A stretch of 64,000 bases of DNA from Mucilaginibacter gossypiicola (GTDB taxonomy: Bacteria > Bacteroidota > Bacteroidia > Sphingobacteriales > Sphingobacteriaceae): positions 590,495-654,494 of the forward strand of contig NZ_FOCL01000004.1 in NCBI RefSeq assembly GCF_900110105.1. The letters are read 5' to 3'. The notes beneath the pieces were generated by a model. That model searched no databases and was not told the origin of the DNA. It saw only the letters and a program-made list of their open reading frames with translations. This document shows, in pieces, positions 34,417-44,121 of the stretch (its first letter is position 1; each line of letters begins with the position of its first letter). The position numbers and the translations under genes are program-made.

Positions 34417-37089
34417 ATGACAACAACCCGTTCTGCAGGCAGATCTGCATTGTTTAAATTTTCATTAGTGTTATCCGTCCTTGCTTCAGGCGTTTATCAA
34501 AACGCAGAGGCGCAAACCAGTTATGAACTCAACAGTGGCTGGAAATGCACTTCTCTGAATAGTGTTAAGGATAATGGCACAATTATTTCTCAAACTAATT
34601 ATGATCTGGCTGCATGGAATGCTGCGGTAGTGCCGGGAACTGTGCTTACAACACAAGTGGCTAATAAACAGGTTCCGGATCCATTTTATGGGATGAACAA
34701 TGAAAAGATCCCTGATATCTATAAAGTAGGCCGCGATTTCTATACCTATTGGTTTGCCAAAGATTTTAAAGAGGCCGCGCCAACCGGCAGTAATCAAACC
34801 TATCTTAACTTCAGAGGTGTAAATTATAGTTGCGATGTTTTCCTGAATGGCCATAAACTGAACAGCAAACTACATAAAGGCATGTTTTTGCGCCAGAGCT
34901 ATAATATTACCAAATGGCTTAATAAAAATGGTAATAACCGTTTAGCGGTAGTTGTTTATCCTCCCGACGTTGTTGGTAACCCCAACGGAGGCCAGGGCGG
35001 CGATGGTACCATTGCCCGCGGTGTAGGGATCCAATATACAGCAGGGTGGGACTGGATCCAACCCATTCGTGACCGCAATACCGGTATCTGGGATAAAGTG
35101 ACCATTGAGCATACCGGCGCTGTGGCTATCAAAGATCCGCATGTGGTTACGCTGGTTCCGGGTGTTCGCAAGCCAGAAGGTGCACAGCAGCCTGCTATTA
35201 TACAGGTATCTGCCGAGGTTGAAAACGCTACAGGTGCAGCGGTGAGCGGGACTTTACAATATAATTTAGATGGCAAGTTGGTGTCGCAGCCGGTTACCCT
35301 GAAAGCCAATTCAAAACAGGAAGTTAAATTGACCGATTACAGCCTTAAAAACCCTAAGCTTTGGTGGCCAAGTGGCTACGGTCCGCAAAATTTGTATAAG
35401 CTTAATTTGCAGTTTGTAGCAGGTGGCAAGGTATCCGATCAAAAAAGCATTGAAGTTGGCGTACGCCAGATCACTACCGAGTGGAACAATAAAACCGAAA
35501 GCCGCCAGGTTAATGTGAACGGCCAAAAGGTATTTATTAAAGGCGGTAACTGGATCATCTCTGATCAGATGTTGCGTTTCAGCGACGCCCGTTACGATGC
35601 CGAAGTTCGTTTTCACCGTGATATGAACCTGAACCTGATCCGGGTTTGGGGTGGCGCACTGATTGAACGCCCAGAATTTTATGAAGCTTGTGATAAATAC
35701 GGTATGCTGGTTTTTCAGGATATGTGGGGATCCGGCGATTGCAATGGCCGCTGGATAGATCCGATGAAGGCTGATGATCAATGGACCCGCCGTAAATATC
35801 CTGATGATCATGACTTGTATTTAAAATCGGTTGCCGATCAGGTTAAACTGGTGCGTAACTTCCCATCGCTTGCTATTTGGTGCGGTGGTAATGAGATCAC
35901 TCCGCCTGAGGATATTTTTGCAGCTCTGCGCGATACCATTATGCCTAAGCTGGATAATACCCGCTGGTTTATTCCGTATTCAAACTCCGAAGAAATGTCG
36001 CGCAATGTACAGGGTGGCAACGGCGATGGGCCTTACGGCATCCAAAGCCTTACAACTTTCTGGGATCATCAAACTTATCCGTTCAATTCGGAAGTAGGCT
36101 CAGTTGGTGTAAGTGATTACGAATCATTAAAACGCTTTATCCCCGCCGAAAATATGGTTGTGCCTGAATTTGATGCCTCTACCGGCAAAACCAAAACAGA
36201 CCCGGTTTGGGAGTATCATAAATATATTGGTTATGATGGGTTTATTGATAAATATGGCAAGGCTAAAAACGTTGAAGATTTTGCAACTAAAGCACAGTTG
36301 GTAAATTATGATCAATACCGTGCTTTGATGGAAGGTTTTAGTTCACATATGTGGGATTGGTATACCGGTACCATCATCTGGAAAACTCAAAACCCTTGGA
36401 CAGCCATGCGTGGCCAGATGTATGATTATTACCTTGATCCTAACGCTTGTTTGTATGGCCTGCATAACGGTAGTGAGCCTTTACATATCATGTATAACCA
36501 AACAGATGGTATGGTGATGGTAGCCAACAATACCTTTAAAACGCATAGCAATATGCTGCTGGTAGCCAAAACTTATGATATGGATGGCAAGGAGAAAGTG
36601 TTAACAAAGGTTTTTGCCGATGTGACACCAACTACTACCAAACGCTATTTATCACTGAAAAGAGAGATTGAGAAAGAAGCAAAAGACAAAGGTATTTTCC
36701 TTTGCCTGCAATTGCTTAAATCAGATAACGAAGTGATCAGTGAAAACATTTACTGGCTGCCTGATGCTAACGGTGATTTCTCCGGTTTACAAAAAATGCC
36801 TAAAGGTGATTTAGGTGCAACAGCTAAATATTTAAAGAACGGCAAGGTCGAAGTAACCCTTACTAACGAAGGTAATGGTGCGCTGGCATTTTTCAACCGC
36901 CTGTCATTAGTTAATGCTGATACCAAACAACGCATCCTTCCGGCCTTTTACAGCGATAACTATGTAACCGTATTGCCGGGACAAACTAAAAAAGTTGTTA
37001 TTGACCATAACCCTGGCGCTGATAAAAACCTTGCGGTAACTATTGGCGGCTGGAACGTAACAGAAAGAACCATATCTATCGACAAATAA
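34417..37089 (+). CDS. Exported beta-mannosidase-like glycoside hydrolase, GH2
   Basis: An 890-aa enzyme with a signal region ~1-32. Order: sugar-binding domain (~35-235, 'YLNFRGVNYSCDVFLNGHKL'), Ig-like domain (~240-350), catalytic barrel (~350-680) and C-terminal Ig-like domains. Acid/base Glu493 is in 'IWCGGNEITP' and the probable nucleophile Glu559 in 'YPFNSEVGSVG'. The GGNWI motif (~376-380) and 'MNLNLIRVWGGALIE' are shared with beta-mannosidase and mannosylglycoprotein endo-beta-mannosidase or exo-glucosaminidase branches, so the exact bond is uncertain. In this locus cleavage of the Man-beta-1,4-GlcNAc core of N-glycans is a good hypothesis. It leads an operon with GH20, GH29 and GH92 (12-base gap to GH20). 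Confidence 0.92.
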   Translation: MTTTRSAGRSALFKFSLVLSVLASGVYQNAEAQTSYELNSGWKCTSLNSVKDNGTIISQTNYDLAAWNAAVVPGTVLTTQVANKQVPDPFYGMNNEKIPDIYKVGRDFYTYWFAKDFKEAAPTGSNQTYLNFRGVNYSCDVFLNGHKLNSKLHKGMFLRQSYNITKWLNKNGNNRLAVVVYPPDVVGNPNGGQGGDGTIARGVGIQYTAGWDWIQPIRDRNTGIWDKVTIEHTGAVAIKDPHVVTLVPGVRKPEGAQQPAIIQVSAEVENATGAAVSGTLQYNLDGKLVSQPVTLKANSKQEVKLTDYSLKNPKLWWPSGYGPQNLYKLNLQFVAGGKVSDQKSIEVGVRQITTEWNNKTESRQVNVNGQKVFIKGGNWIISDQMLRFSDARYDAEVRFHRDMNLNLIRVWGGALIERPEFYEACDKYGMLVFQDMWGSGDCNGRWIDPMKADDQWTRRKYPDDHDLYLKSVADQVKLVRNFPSLAIWCGGNEITPPEDIFAALRDTIMPKLDNTRWFIPYSNSEEMSRNVQGGNGDGPYGIQSLTTFWDHQTYPFNSEVGSVGVSDYESLKRFIPAENMVVPEFDASTGKTKTDPVWEYHKYIGYDGFIDKYGKAKNVEDFATKAQLVNYDQYRALMEGFSSHMWDWYTGTIIWKTQNPWTAMRGQMYDYYLDPNACLYGLHNGSEPLHIMYNQTDGMVMVANNTFKTHSNMLLVAKTYDMDGKEKVLTKVFADVTPTTTKRYLSLKREIEKEAKDKGIFLCLQLLKSDNEVISENIYWLPDANGDFSGLQKMPKGDLGATAKYLKNGKVEVTLTNEGNGALAFFNRLSLVNADTKQRILPAFYSDNYVTVLPGQTKKVVIDHNPGADKNLAVTIGGWNVTERTISIDK

Positions 37090-37101
37090 CAAACAGAAAC
37101 A

Positions 37102-39396
37102 ATGAAGATCATTTCAAAATATTTGTCAGCAGCGGCATTCGCGCTTATCTGTACCGGTGCTGTTAATGCCCAGGAAACAGCAGCAAAATTTCCTTTGATC
37201 CCTTACCCGGCTCAATTAACGGCGGGTGAAGGTTCATTTACTATAACATCTAAAACCGGCATAGTAACTTCCAATGCTTTCAACACCGAGGCTTACGCCT
37301 TGAAAGACCTGTTGCGTAAAGGTTTAGGCAAGCCTATTGAAGTAAGCAAGATAAAGAAAGCTCATGCTATTAACCTTGTTTATGACGCAAGTATAACCAC
37401 TCCCGAAGCGTACCGCATGAGTGTTACTAAGGAGCAGATTGTTATTCGTGCAAAAGATCCTGCCGGTGTGTTTCACGCGGTAGAAACTATTCGTCAGTTA
37501 TTGCCTGTTGGCATTGAAGCGGGCGTTGTGCAAAAGCAATTGTCTTTACCCGTTGTGGCTATTGAAGACGCACCTGTTTACGAATGGCGTGGTATGCACC
37601 TGGATGTATCGAGGCATTTCTTTTCGGTAAGCTACCTGAAAAAATTTATCGACAGGATGGCTTTGTACAAGATGAACAAGCTGCACCTGCATTTAACCGA
37701 TGATCAGGGCTGGCGTATCGAAATAAAAAAATATCCCCTGCTTACCGAAGCCGGTGCATGGCGCACCTTCAACAACCAGGATTCGGCCTGCATGAAAAAG
37801 GCTAAGGATAATCCTGATTTTGTGATCGATAAAGAGCATATCATTCAAAAAAACGGTAAAGCCATGTACGGTGGTTTTTACACGCAGGATGAAATGAAAG
37901 GCGTAGTAGCTTATGCTGCTGCACGTCATATCGACATTGTTCCGGAAATTGATATGCCGGGGCACATGATGGCTGCCATTAACTCGTATCCGTTTTTAAC
38001 CTGCGATGGTGAAAATAAATGGGGCGAGCTGTTCACCAAACCAATCTGCCCGTGTAATGAAAGTACCTTTGAGTTTGCCGAAAATGTATTTACCGAGATC
38101 ATGCAGATCTTCCCCTCTAAATATATCCACATTGGTGGCGATGAAGTTGACCGTACCAATTGGGGTAAATTAGACGCCTGTAAAGCTTTAATGGCCAAAG
38201 AAGGTATTAAAGACCTTGCCGGATTGCATAGTTATTTCATCAACCGCATGGAGAAATTCTTCAACTCCAAAGGCCGCAAACTGATTGGTTGGGACGAGGT
38301 AATTGAAGGAGGCATTAGCCCAACAGCTATTATTATGTACTGGCGCACATGGGTTCCTGATGCACCGGTTAAAGCTGTGAAGAATGGCAATACCGTGATT
38401 ATGACACCAGGCGAGCCGCTTTATTTTGACAATCAGCCCGATCAGTATTCTGTTAGCAAAGTGTATCATTTTAACCCGGTGCCTAAAGTATTGAATGCCG
38501 AAGAAGCGAAATCAATTATTGGTGCGCAGGCCAATCTCTGGTCGGAAATGATCCCCTCTGAAAAACGCGCCGATTATATGTATATGCCGCGGTTAACCGC
38601 ACTGTCTGAAATGCTGTGGACACACAAGGAAAGTGAATATGATTCATACCTGGAGCGTTTAACTCAACAATACAAAAGGATGGACGCGATGAAGATCAAC
38701 TATCGCTTGCCCGATCTTCCTAATCTGCTTAATCAGTATGTTTTCACTAACGAAGGCAAGCTAAGCATTACATCTCCATTGCCGAGCCTTACTATTCGCT
38801 ATACTACTGATGGCTCATTGCCCGATACCAAATCGCCAGTATTGCCATCGCCATTAACTGTCTCTAAATCAGAATTGGTGAGGGTTGCTGCGTTTACACC
38901 AACAGGTACCCGCGGTGATGTTTACAACCTGAATTATACGCAACAACAAATGCTTGGGCCGGTAAAAATTGCTCCACCCAAACCTGGACTTACTGCTACT
39001 TATTACAAGGCTTTCTTTAAAAAGACTGCTTTAATGCAAAACGCAAAAGTTGACAGCACTTTCAGTACTGATAAAATCGAGGTGCCTGCGTCGGTTAAGG
39101 CCCCATCATTCGGGATTACCTATAAAGGCTATATCGATGTGCCGACCGACGGTATTTACAGCTTTTATTTAACCTGCGATGATGGCGGAGTGCTTTACAT
39201 TGGCGATAAAACTGTTGTTGATAACGATGGTAACCACTCGGCGCAGGAACGGAGCGGACAGGTTGCGTTAAAAATGGGTGCGCATCCGTTTAAGCTTGAT
39301 TTTATTGAAGGAGGCGGCGGCTTTAAGCTGTTGCTAAAATATAGTGTTAATGGCTCGGCCCCACAGGATGTGCCAGCATCATGGTTCAAAAACTAA
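37102..39396 (+). CDS. Beta-N-acetylhexosaminidase, GH20, with PA14 domain
   Basis: A 764-aa exported enzyme with signal peptide 1-23. GH20b N-terminal domain ~28-155; catalytic barrel ~158-510 with 'WRGMHLDVSRHF' and the Asp347-Glu348 pair in 'HIGGDEVDR', the residues that drive substrate-assisted catalysis; a chitobiase C-terminal-like domain (~545-610, 'TIRYTTDGSLPDTKSPV'); and a PA14 module (~625-762, 'GYIDVPTDGIYSFYLTCDDG'), likely for glycan binding. Removes terminal beta-GlcNAc or GalNAc. Second gene of the GH2-GH20-GH29-GH92 operon. Confidence 0.95.
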   Translation: MKIISKYLSAAAFALICTGAVNAQETAAKFPLIPYPAQLTAGEGSFTITSKTGIVTSNAFNTEAYALKDLLRKGLGKPIEVSKIKKAHAINLVYDASITTPEAYRMSVTKEQIVIRAKDPAGVFHAVETIRQLLPVGIEAGVVQKQLSLPVVAIEDAPVYEWRGMHLDVSRHFFSVSYLKKFIDRMALYKMNKLHLHLTDDQGWRIEIKKYPLLTEAGAWRTFNNQDSACMKKAKDNPDFVIDKEHIIQKNGKAMYGGFYTQDEMKGVVAYAAARHIDIVPEIDMPGHMMAAINSYPFLTCDGENKWGELFTKPICPCNESTFEFAENVFTEIMQIFPSKYIHIGGDEVDRTNWGKLDACKALMAKEGIKDLAGLHSYFINRMEKFFNSKGRKLIGWDEVIEGGISPTAIIMYWRTWVPDAPVKAVKNGNTVIMTPGEPLYFDNQPDQYSVSKVYHFNPVPKVLNAEEAKSIIGAQANLWSEMIPSEKRADYMYMPRLTALSEMLWTHKESEYDSYLERLTQQYKRMDAMKINYRLPDLPNLLNQYVFTNEGKLSITSPLPSLTIRYTTDGSLPDTKSPVLPSPLTVSKSELVRVAAFTPTGTRGDVYNLNYTQQQMLGPVKIAPPKPGLTATYYKAFFKKTALMQNAKVDSTFSTDKIEVPASVKAPSFGITYKGYIDVPTDGIYSFYLTCDDGGVLYIGDKTVVDNDGNHSAQERSGQVALKMGAHPFKLDFIEGGGGFKLLLKYSVNGSAPQDVPASWFKN

Positions 39397-39412
39397 TAAC
39401 CTAATACCAATT

Positions 39413-41530
39413 ATGAAGAAGTTTACAGGCATAGCCTTATTGTTACTTACGGTCGGTTTAAATGGTTTCGGTCAAACTGCTCCTAAGCCTTATGGCGTAT
39501 TGCCTACACAAGGGCAGCTTAACTGGCAGGAAACAGGTATGTATTGCATTATCCATTACGGGGTGGATACTTATACCAACAAAGAGTGGGGATTTGGCGA
39601 TGAAGATCCGAAGATTTTTAACCCATCGCAGTTTAGCGCCTTGCAGATAGTTGCCGCCGCAAAAGCCGGTGGTTTTAAAGGTGTGGTTGTGGTAGCCAAA
39701 CACCATGATGGTTTTTGCATTTGGCCAACTAAAACTACGGAACACAATATTACCCAAAGCCCATATAAAAACGGCAAGGGCGATATGCTGAAAGAATATC
39801 GTGAGGCTTGCGATAAGCTTGGTATGAAACTGGGTGTTTACTGCTCACCATGGGACAGAAACAATCCTTACTACGGAACCGCCGAATATGTAAAGATTTA
39901 CCGTGAGCAACTGAAAGAATTGTATACCAATTACGGCCCGTTGTTTATTTCATGGCATGACGGAGCCAACGGTGGTGATGGCTATTATGGAGGCAAGCGC
40001 GAAGTGAGGAAAATTGACCGCTCAACTTATTATGGTTGGGATACGACTTGGGCTATTACCCGTAAGCTGCAACCTAACGCGGTGCTGTTTGGCGACGTTG
40101 GCCCCGATGTGCGTTGGGTAGGTAATGAGGAAGGCCATGCGGGAGAAACCTGCTGGGCTACCTATACGCCCCATGCGCCGGATGAAGGAAAAATCCCAGC
40201 TAATGGTTATGTAAAAGATTATGAAGGCACCGAAGGTACCCGCAATGGTAAATACTGGATGCCGGCCGAGTGTGATGTGTCTTTACGTCCGGGATGGTTT
40301 TATCACAAAGTGCAGGACGAAGGTGTAAAATCGCCTTATACCTTGCTCGATCTGTATTACAAAAGCGTAGGCCGTGGTGCGGCGCTTGATCTGGGTTTAT
40401 CTCCTGATCCGCGTGGTATTATTAACGAGATTGACGTTAAATCGTTAACAGAGTTTGGCAACTTGCTTAAACAAACCTTTGCTGTTAATTTGGCAAAAGG
40501 CGCAACACTAACGGCAAGCAATGTACGCGGTGGTAACAAAGCCAAATTCGGCCCGCAATTTTTGTTGGATGATAACCGCTACAGCTATTGGGCTACTGAT
40601 GATAACGTAACTACTCCCGAATTAACTATCGATCTGCATTCGCCAAAAACGTTTAACGTGATCCGTCTGCGTGAAAATATCAAGCTTGGTCAGCGTATAG
40701 AGGCTGTTGCCGTAGATGCTTATTTAAACGGCAAATGGGAGCAAATAGGCGAGGCTACCAGTATTGGCGGTAACAGGTTGATCCGTTTAACGCAAAATAT
40801 CACTGCAAGTAAATTAAGGCTGAGGGTTACTGCGTCGCCGGTGGCTATTGCTTTGAGCGATTTCGGGATTTATAAAGAGCCAGTTCATTTAACTGCACCA
40901 AAAATATCCCGCAATAAAAGTGGTGAAGTAAGCATTACTACCGAAGCTCCGGTGAGCGCCATCCGCTATACGGTTGATGGGCACGAGCCAACGCTCAGTT
41001 CGCCGGTTTATAGCAAACCATTTGCGCTTAATGATGGTGGTGTAGTAAAGGCCCGTAGTTTTGAAGGTAAAGATCAGCAAAGCGAAAGCGCTTATGTATC
41101 ATTCGGCTATGCCAAAACAGATTGGAAAGTACTGGACGCAACAGCCGCTAACGGAGGATGGGGGAAAGCAGAAAATGCTTTCGACGAAAATACCGGCAGT
41201 GTTTACAGTACCCTTAAAAAAGAAGATGCGCAATTCCCGCAGCAAATCAGCGTTGATTTGGGTAAGGAACAAAAGATAAAAGCATTTGGTTATTTACCAA
41301 GGCAGGATAAACAATCTGAAGGCATTGTTGATAGTTATGTTTTCTACGTAAGTAATGATGGCAAAACCTGGGAAAAGGTGGCATCTGGCGAGTTCTCTAA
41401 TATCAAATCGAACCCAATTGAGCAACCTGTAGCGTTAAAGCAGGCATTTAGCGCTCGTTATTTTAAATTTGAAGCCACGCATGTAATTGCAGGCAATGGT
41501 ATCACTGTTGCCGAATTAAGCGTTTATTAA
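39413..41530 (+). CDS. Alpha-L-fucosidase, GH29 (second copy), with F5/8 type C modules
   Basis: A 705-aa exported enzyme; the start is ATG 39413 because it begins a proper signal peptide (MKKFTGIALLLLTVGLNGFG) 16 bases after the GH20 stop. Longer in-frame starts fall inside GH20. The catalytic barrel has 'MYCIIHYGVDTYTNKEWG' (43-60), 'VVVVAKHHDGFCIWPT' (91-106) and a candidate nucleophile Asp183 in 'FISWHDGA'. This layout suits the GH29 branch that prefers alpha-1,3/1,4 fucose (inference). C-terminal: discoidin-like module ~365-500, a chitobiase-C-like strand set ~510-560 and a second discoidin-like module ~565-705. Confidence 0.93.
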   Translation: MKKFTGIALLLLTVGLNGFGQTAPKPYGVLPTQGQLNWQETGMYCIIHYGVDTYTNKEWGFGDEDPKIFNPSQFSALQIVAAAKAGGFKGVVVVAKHHDGFCIWPTKTTEHNITQSPYKNGKGDMLKEYREACDKLGMKLGVYCSPWDRNNPYYGTAEYVKIYREQLKELYTNYGPLFISWHDGANGGDGYYGGKREVRKIDRSTYYGWDTTWAITRKLQPNAVLFGDVGPDVRWVGNEEGHAGETCWATYTPHAPDEGKIPANGYVKDYEGTEGTRNGKYWMPAECDVSLRPGWFYHKVQDEGVKSPYTLLDLYYKSVGRGAALDLGLSPDPRGIINEIDVKSLTEFGNLLKQTFAVNLAKGATLTASNVRGGNKAKFGPQFLLDDNRYSYWATDDNVTTPELTIDLHSPKTFNVIRLRENIKLGQRIEAVAVDAYLNGKWEQIGEATSIGGNRLIRLTQNITASKLRLRVTASPVAIALSDFGIYKEPVHLTAPKISRNKSGEVSITTEAPVSAIRYTVDGHEPTLSSPVYSKPFALNDGGVVKARSFEGKDQQSESAYVSFGYAKTDWKVLDATAANGGWGKAENAFDENTGSVYSTLKKEDAQFPQQISVDLGKEQKIKAFGYLPRQDKQSEGIVDSYVFYVSNDGKTWEKVASGEFSNIKSNPIEQPVALKQAFSARYFKFEATHVIAGNGITVAELSVY

Positions 41531-41598
41531 TAATCTATTAAGTATTGGGGTTTACTTTGGCAGCAATATAAACCTCAATACTATCATTTAAGTAAAGA

Positions 41599-43875
41599 AT
41601 GAAAAAACAACTCGTTTTGGCCGGTTTACTGGCCCTGGTTAATTTAAGCGCCCAGGCACAAAGGCACCAATCGCAGCCCATGAAAAAGGCCGGCGGTTTA
41701 ACACAATATGTCGACCCATATATTGGCACCGGTTTTCATGGTCACGTTTTTGTGGGTGCCAGTGTTCCGTTTGGAGCAGTGCAGTTAGGCCCAACCAATA
41801 TTTCTGAGGGTTGGGACTGGTGTTCGGGCTATCATATTTCTGATTCTACCATCATCGGTTTCCAGCATACACATCTGAGCGGTACCGGTATTGGTGATCT
41901 GGGCGATATCTCCTTTATGCCTACAACCGGGCCAATCAACGTATACAAAGGCAGCAACAAAAATTTAAAAAGCGGTTATGTATCCTTGTTCAGTCACAAG
42001 GATGAGGTTGTAAAGCCTGGCTACTACAAAGTAAAGCTTAAAAAATACGATATCGGTGTTGAGCTTACTGCCAGTACCCGCGTTGGGATGCACAAATACA
42101 CCTTCCCGGCATCAAAAGATGCACACATCCTGATTGATTTGCAGGAGGGTATTGGCTGGGACAGGCCAATGGAAACCTATATTAAACAGGTAGATCAAAA
42201 TACCATTTGTGGTTATCGTTTTTCAAAAGGCTGGGCAAATGATCAACGTATTTATTTTACAGCGGTGTTTTCAAAGCCTATTAAAACATTTAATGTTTAT
42301 GATAGTACCGCCAGCGCAAAAGGTACCGAGCTTAAAGGTGTAAAAGTAAAAGGTGTTATCAGCTTTGCTACCACCAAAGGCGAAGTTGTTTATGCTAAAG
42401 TTGGTATCTCACCGGTGAGCGCGAAGAATGCCCTGCTTAATATCGAAACTGAGATACCAGGATGGGATTTCAATAAAGTGGTTGCCGATGCTGATGCTGC
42501 CTGGAACAAACAGTTTCAGAAAATTGTGATCAAGGCCGATTCATTATCACAGATGAAGAAGTTTTATACTGCTTTTTATCATACCATGATAGCGCCATCT
42601 ATTTTTAACGATGTGAATGGCGAATACTGGGGAACCGACAAAAAGGTACACAAAAACGAAGGTTTCAATAACGTAACCACGTTTTCGTTGTGGGATACTT
42701 ACCGTTCAAACAATCCGCTGTCAACCATTATCCACCCTGAGCATGTTAATGACATGATCAATTCAATGCTGGCTATTTATCAGCAGCAGGGCAGTTTACC
42801 GGTTTGGCATTTAATGGCTAATGAAACCAATTGTATGGTGGGTTACAGCGCAGTACCTGTTGTTGCAGATGCTTTGTTAAAGGGTTATAAAGGTTTTGAT
42901 GCTAATTTAGCTTATGAAGCCATGAAAACCACAGCGATGGGTGACGATCGCGGTATCAAATACGTTAAAAAATACGGCTATATCCCTGCCGACAGCAGCC
43001 GCGAATCGGTTTCAATGGGCCTTGAATATGCTATTGACGACTGGAGCCTGGCGCAGGTAGCCAAAAAGTTGGGCAAAACTGAAGATTATGCTTATTTCAG
43101 CAAACGCGGTGCCTATTACAAGAACTATTACGACGCGAAAGCCGGCTTCATGCGTGGCCGTTTATCGCAGGATGCATGGCGTACTCCGTATAGCCCCTTC
43201 ATTTCTATCCATGAAACTGGTGACTTTACCGAAGGCAATGGCTGGCAATATACCTTCCTTGTTCCGCAGGATGTGGAAGGTTTGATAGATATGTTGGGCG
43301 GGGTTGATAAGTTCAATACCAAGCTTGATTCATTGTTTATTGCGCAAGGTGATATGGGCAAATTTAAATCGCCTGATGTGTCAGGTTTGATAGGCCAGTA
43401 TGCACACGGAAATGAACCAAGCCACCCAATGAGCTACTACTATGCTTACTCTGGCAAACCATGGAAAACTGCCGAAAAGGTACGGTTCATTTTAGATGAT
43501 TTTTATACTGATAAACCGGATGGTATTATCGGCAATGAGGATGTAGGGCAGATGTCGGCCTGGTATGTGTTGTCGGCTGTGGGCTTTTACCCGGTTAATC
43601 CGGCTAATGGTTTGTATGTATTTGGCAGCCCGGTAGTAAATGAAGCTACTTTGCAATTGCAGGGAAATAAGAAATTCCACGTAGTGGTTAAAAATAATGG
43701 CCCTAAAAATAAATACATTCAGGCCATGACGTTAAACGGCGCCAACTACACCAAAACTTACATCAAACATACTGATGTGATGGCAGGCGGCGAGTTAGTT
43801 ATTACCATGGGCGATAAGCCCGGCACTGTTTGGGGCGTTGGTGAGGCTAATAAAGCGGTTTCGGTGTTGAAGTAA
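41599..43875 (+). CDS. Alpha-mannosidase, GH92
   Basis: A 758-aa exported enzyme with signal peptide 1-20. GH92 hallmarks: 'YVDPYIGTGFHGHVFVGASV' then 'PFGAVQLGP' near residues 35-63, 'GFQHTHLSGTG' (about 92-102), 'TFSLWDTYRSNNPL' (about 361-374), 'SAVPVVADALLKGY', and 'GNEDVGQMSAWYVLSAVGFY' (about 639-658). Family members are calcium-dependent inverting exo-alpha-mannosidases that trim alpha-1,2, alpha-1,3 or other mannose links from N-glycans. Last gene of the operon, followed by repeat and terminator structures. Confidence 0.95.
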   Translation: MKKQLVLAGLLALVNLSAQAQRHQSQPMKKAGGLTQYVDPYIGTGFHGHVFVGASVPFGAVQLGPTNISEGWDWCSGYHISDSTIIGFQHTHLSGTGIGDLGDISFMPTTGPINVYKGSNKNLKSGYVSLFSHKDEVVKPGYYKVKLKKYDIGVELTASTRVGMHKYTFPASKDAHILIDLQEGIGWDRPMETYIKQVDQNTICGYRFSKGWANDQRIYFTAVFSKPIKTFNVYDSTASAKGTELKGVKVKGVISFATTKGEVVYAKVGISPVSAKNALLNIETEIPGWDFNKVVADADAAWNKQFQKIVIKADSLSQMKKFYTAFYHTMIAPSIFNDVNGEYWGTDKKVHKNEGFNNVTTFSLWDTYRSNNPLSTIIHPEHVNDMINSMLAIYQQQGSLPVWHLMANETNCMVGYSAVPVVADALLKGYKGFDANLAYEAMKTTAMGDDRGIKYVKKYGYIPADSSRESVSMGLEYAIDDWSLAQVAKKLGKTEDYAYFSKRGAYYKNYYDAKAGFMRGRLSQDAWRTPYSPFISIHETGDFTEGNGWQYTFLVPQDVEGLIDMLGGVDKFNTKLDSLFIAQGDMGKFKSPDVSGLIGQYAHGNEPSHPMSYYYAYSGKPWKTAEKVRFILDDFYTDKPDGIIGNEDVGQMSAWYVLSAVGFYPVNPANGLYVFGSPVVNEATLQLQGNKKFHVVVKNNGPKNKYIQAMTLNGANYTKTYIKHTDVMAGGELVITMGDKPGTVWGVGEANKAVSVLK

Positions 43876-43886
43876 TCTTTCTGATA

Positions 43887-43983
43887 TGTCATTGCGAGCG
43901 CAGCGTGGCAATCGCACGGAAACCGAGCCGCTCTGTACAGCCGCCCCGTATCGCATGCGATTGCTTCGTACCTCGCAATGACA
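43887..43983. repeat. R1 REP-like palindrome, copy 4
   Basis: Starts 'tgtcattgcgagcgcagcg' and ends 'gcttcgtacctcgcaatgaca', the outer ten bases of each end being exact complements. It follows the GH92 stop directly and precedes a strong terminator. Confidence 0.85.
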
Positions 43984-43991
43984 TAATTATA

Positions 43992-44036
43992 TTAATGAAA
44001 AAAGGGATGCCCGTCGGGCATCCCTTTTTTCATTAA
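43992..44036. terminator. Perfect 22-base-arm bidirectional terminator
   Basis: Arms 43992-44013 and 44015-44036 are exact complements around a single T, containing 'aaaaaagggatgccc' and 'gggcatccctttttt'. A and T runs on both sides make it a terminator in both directions. It closes the glycosidase operon. Confidence 0.88.
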
Positions 44037-44121
44037 AGAGACTTAAGGCAATAATCTAAAATATCTTCATACTATAAATCCCTAATTAAAACTTAATCTC
44101 TCCTCCGTATGTTATCTCCAC

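Noticed and set aside
35311..35811. 166-codon minus-strand ORF inside the GH2 gene
   Set aside because: Antisense shadow of the conserved catalytic domain; no family features.
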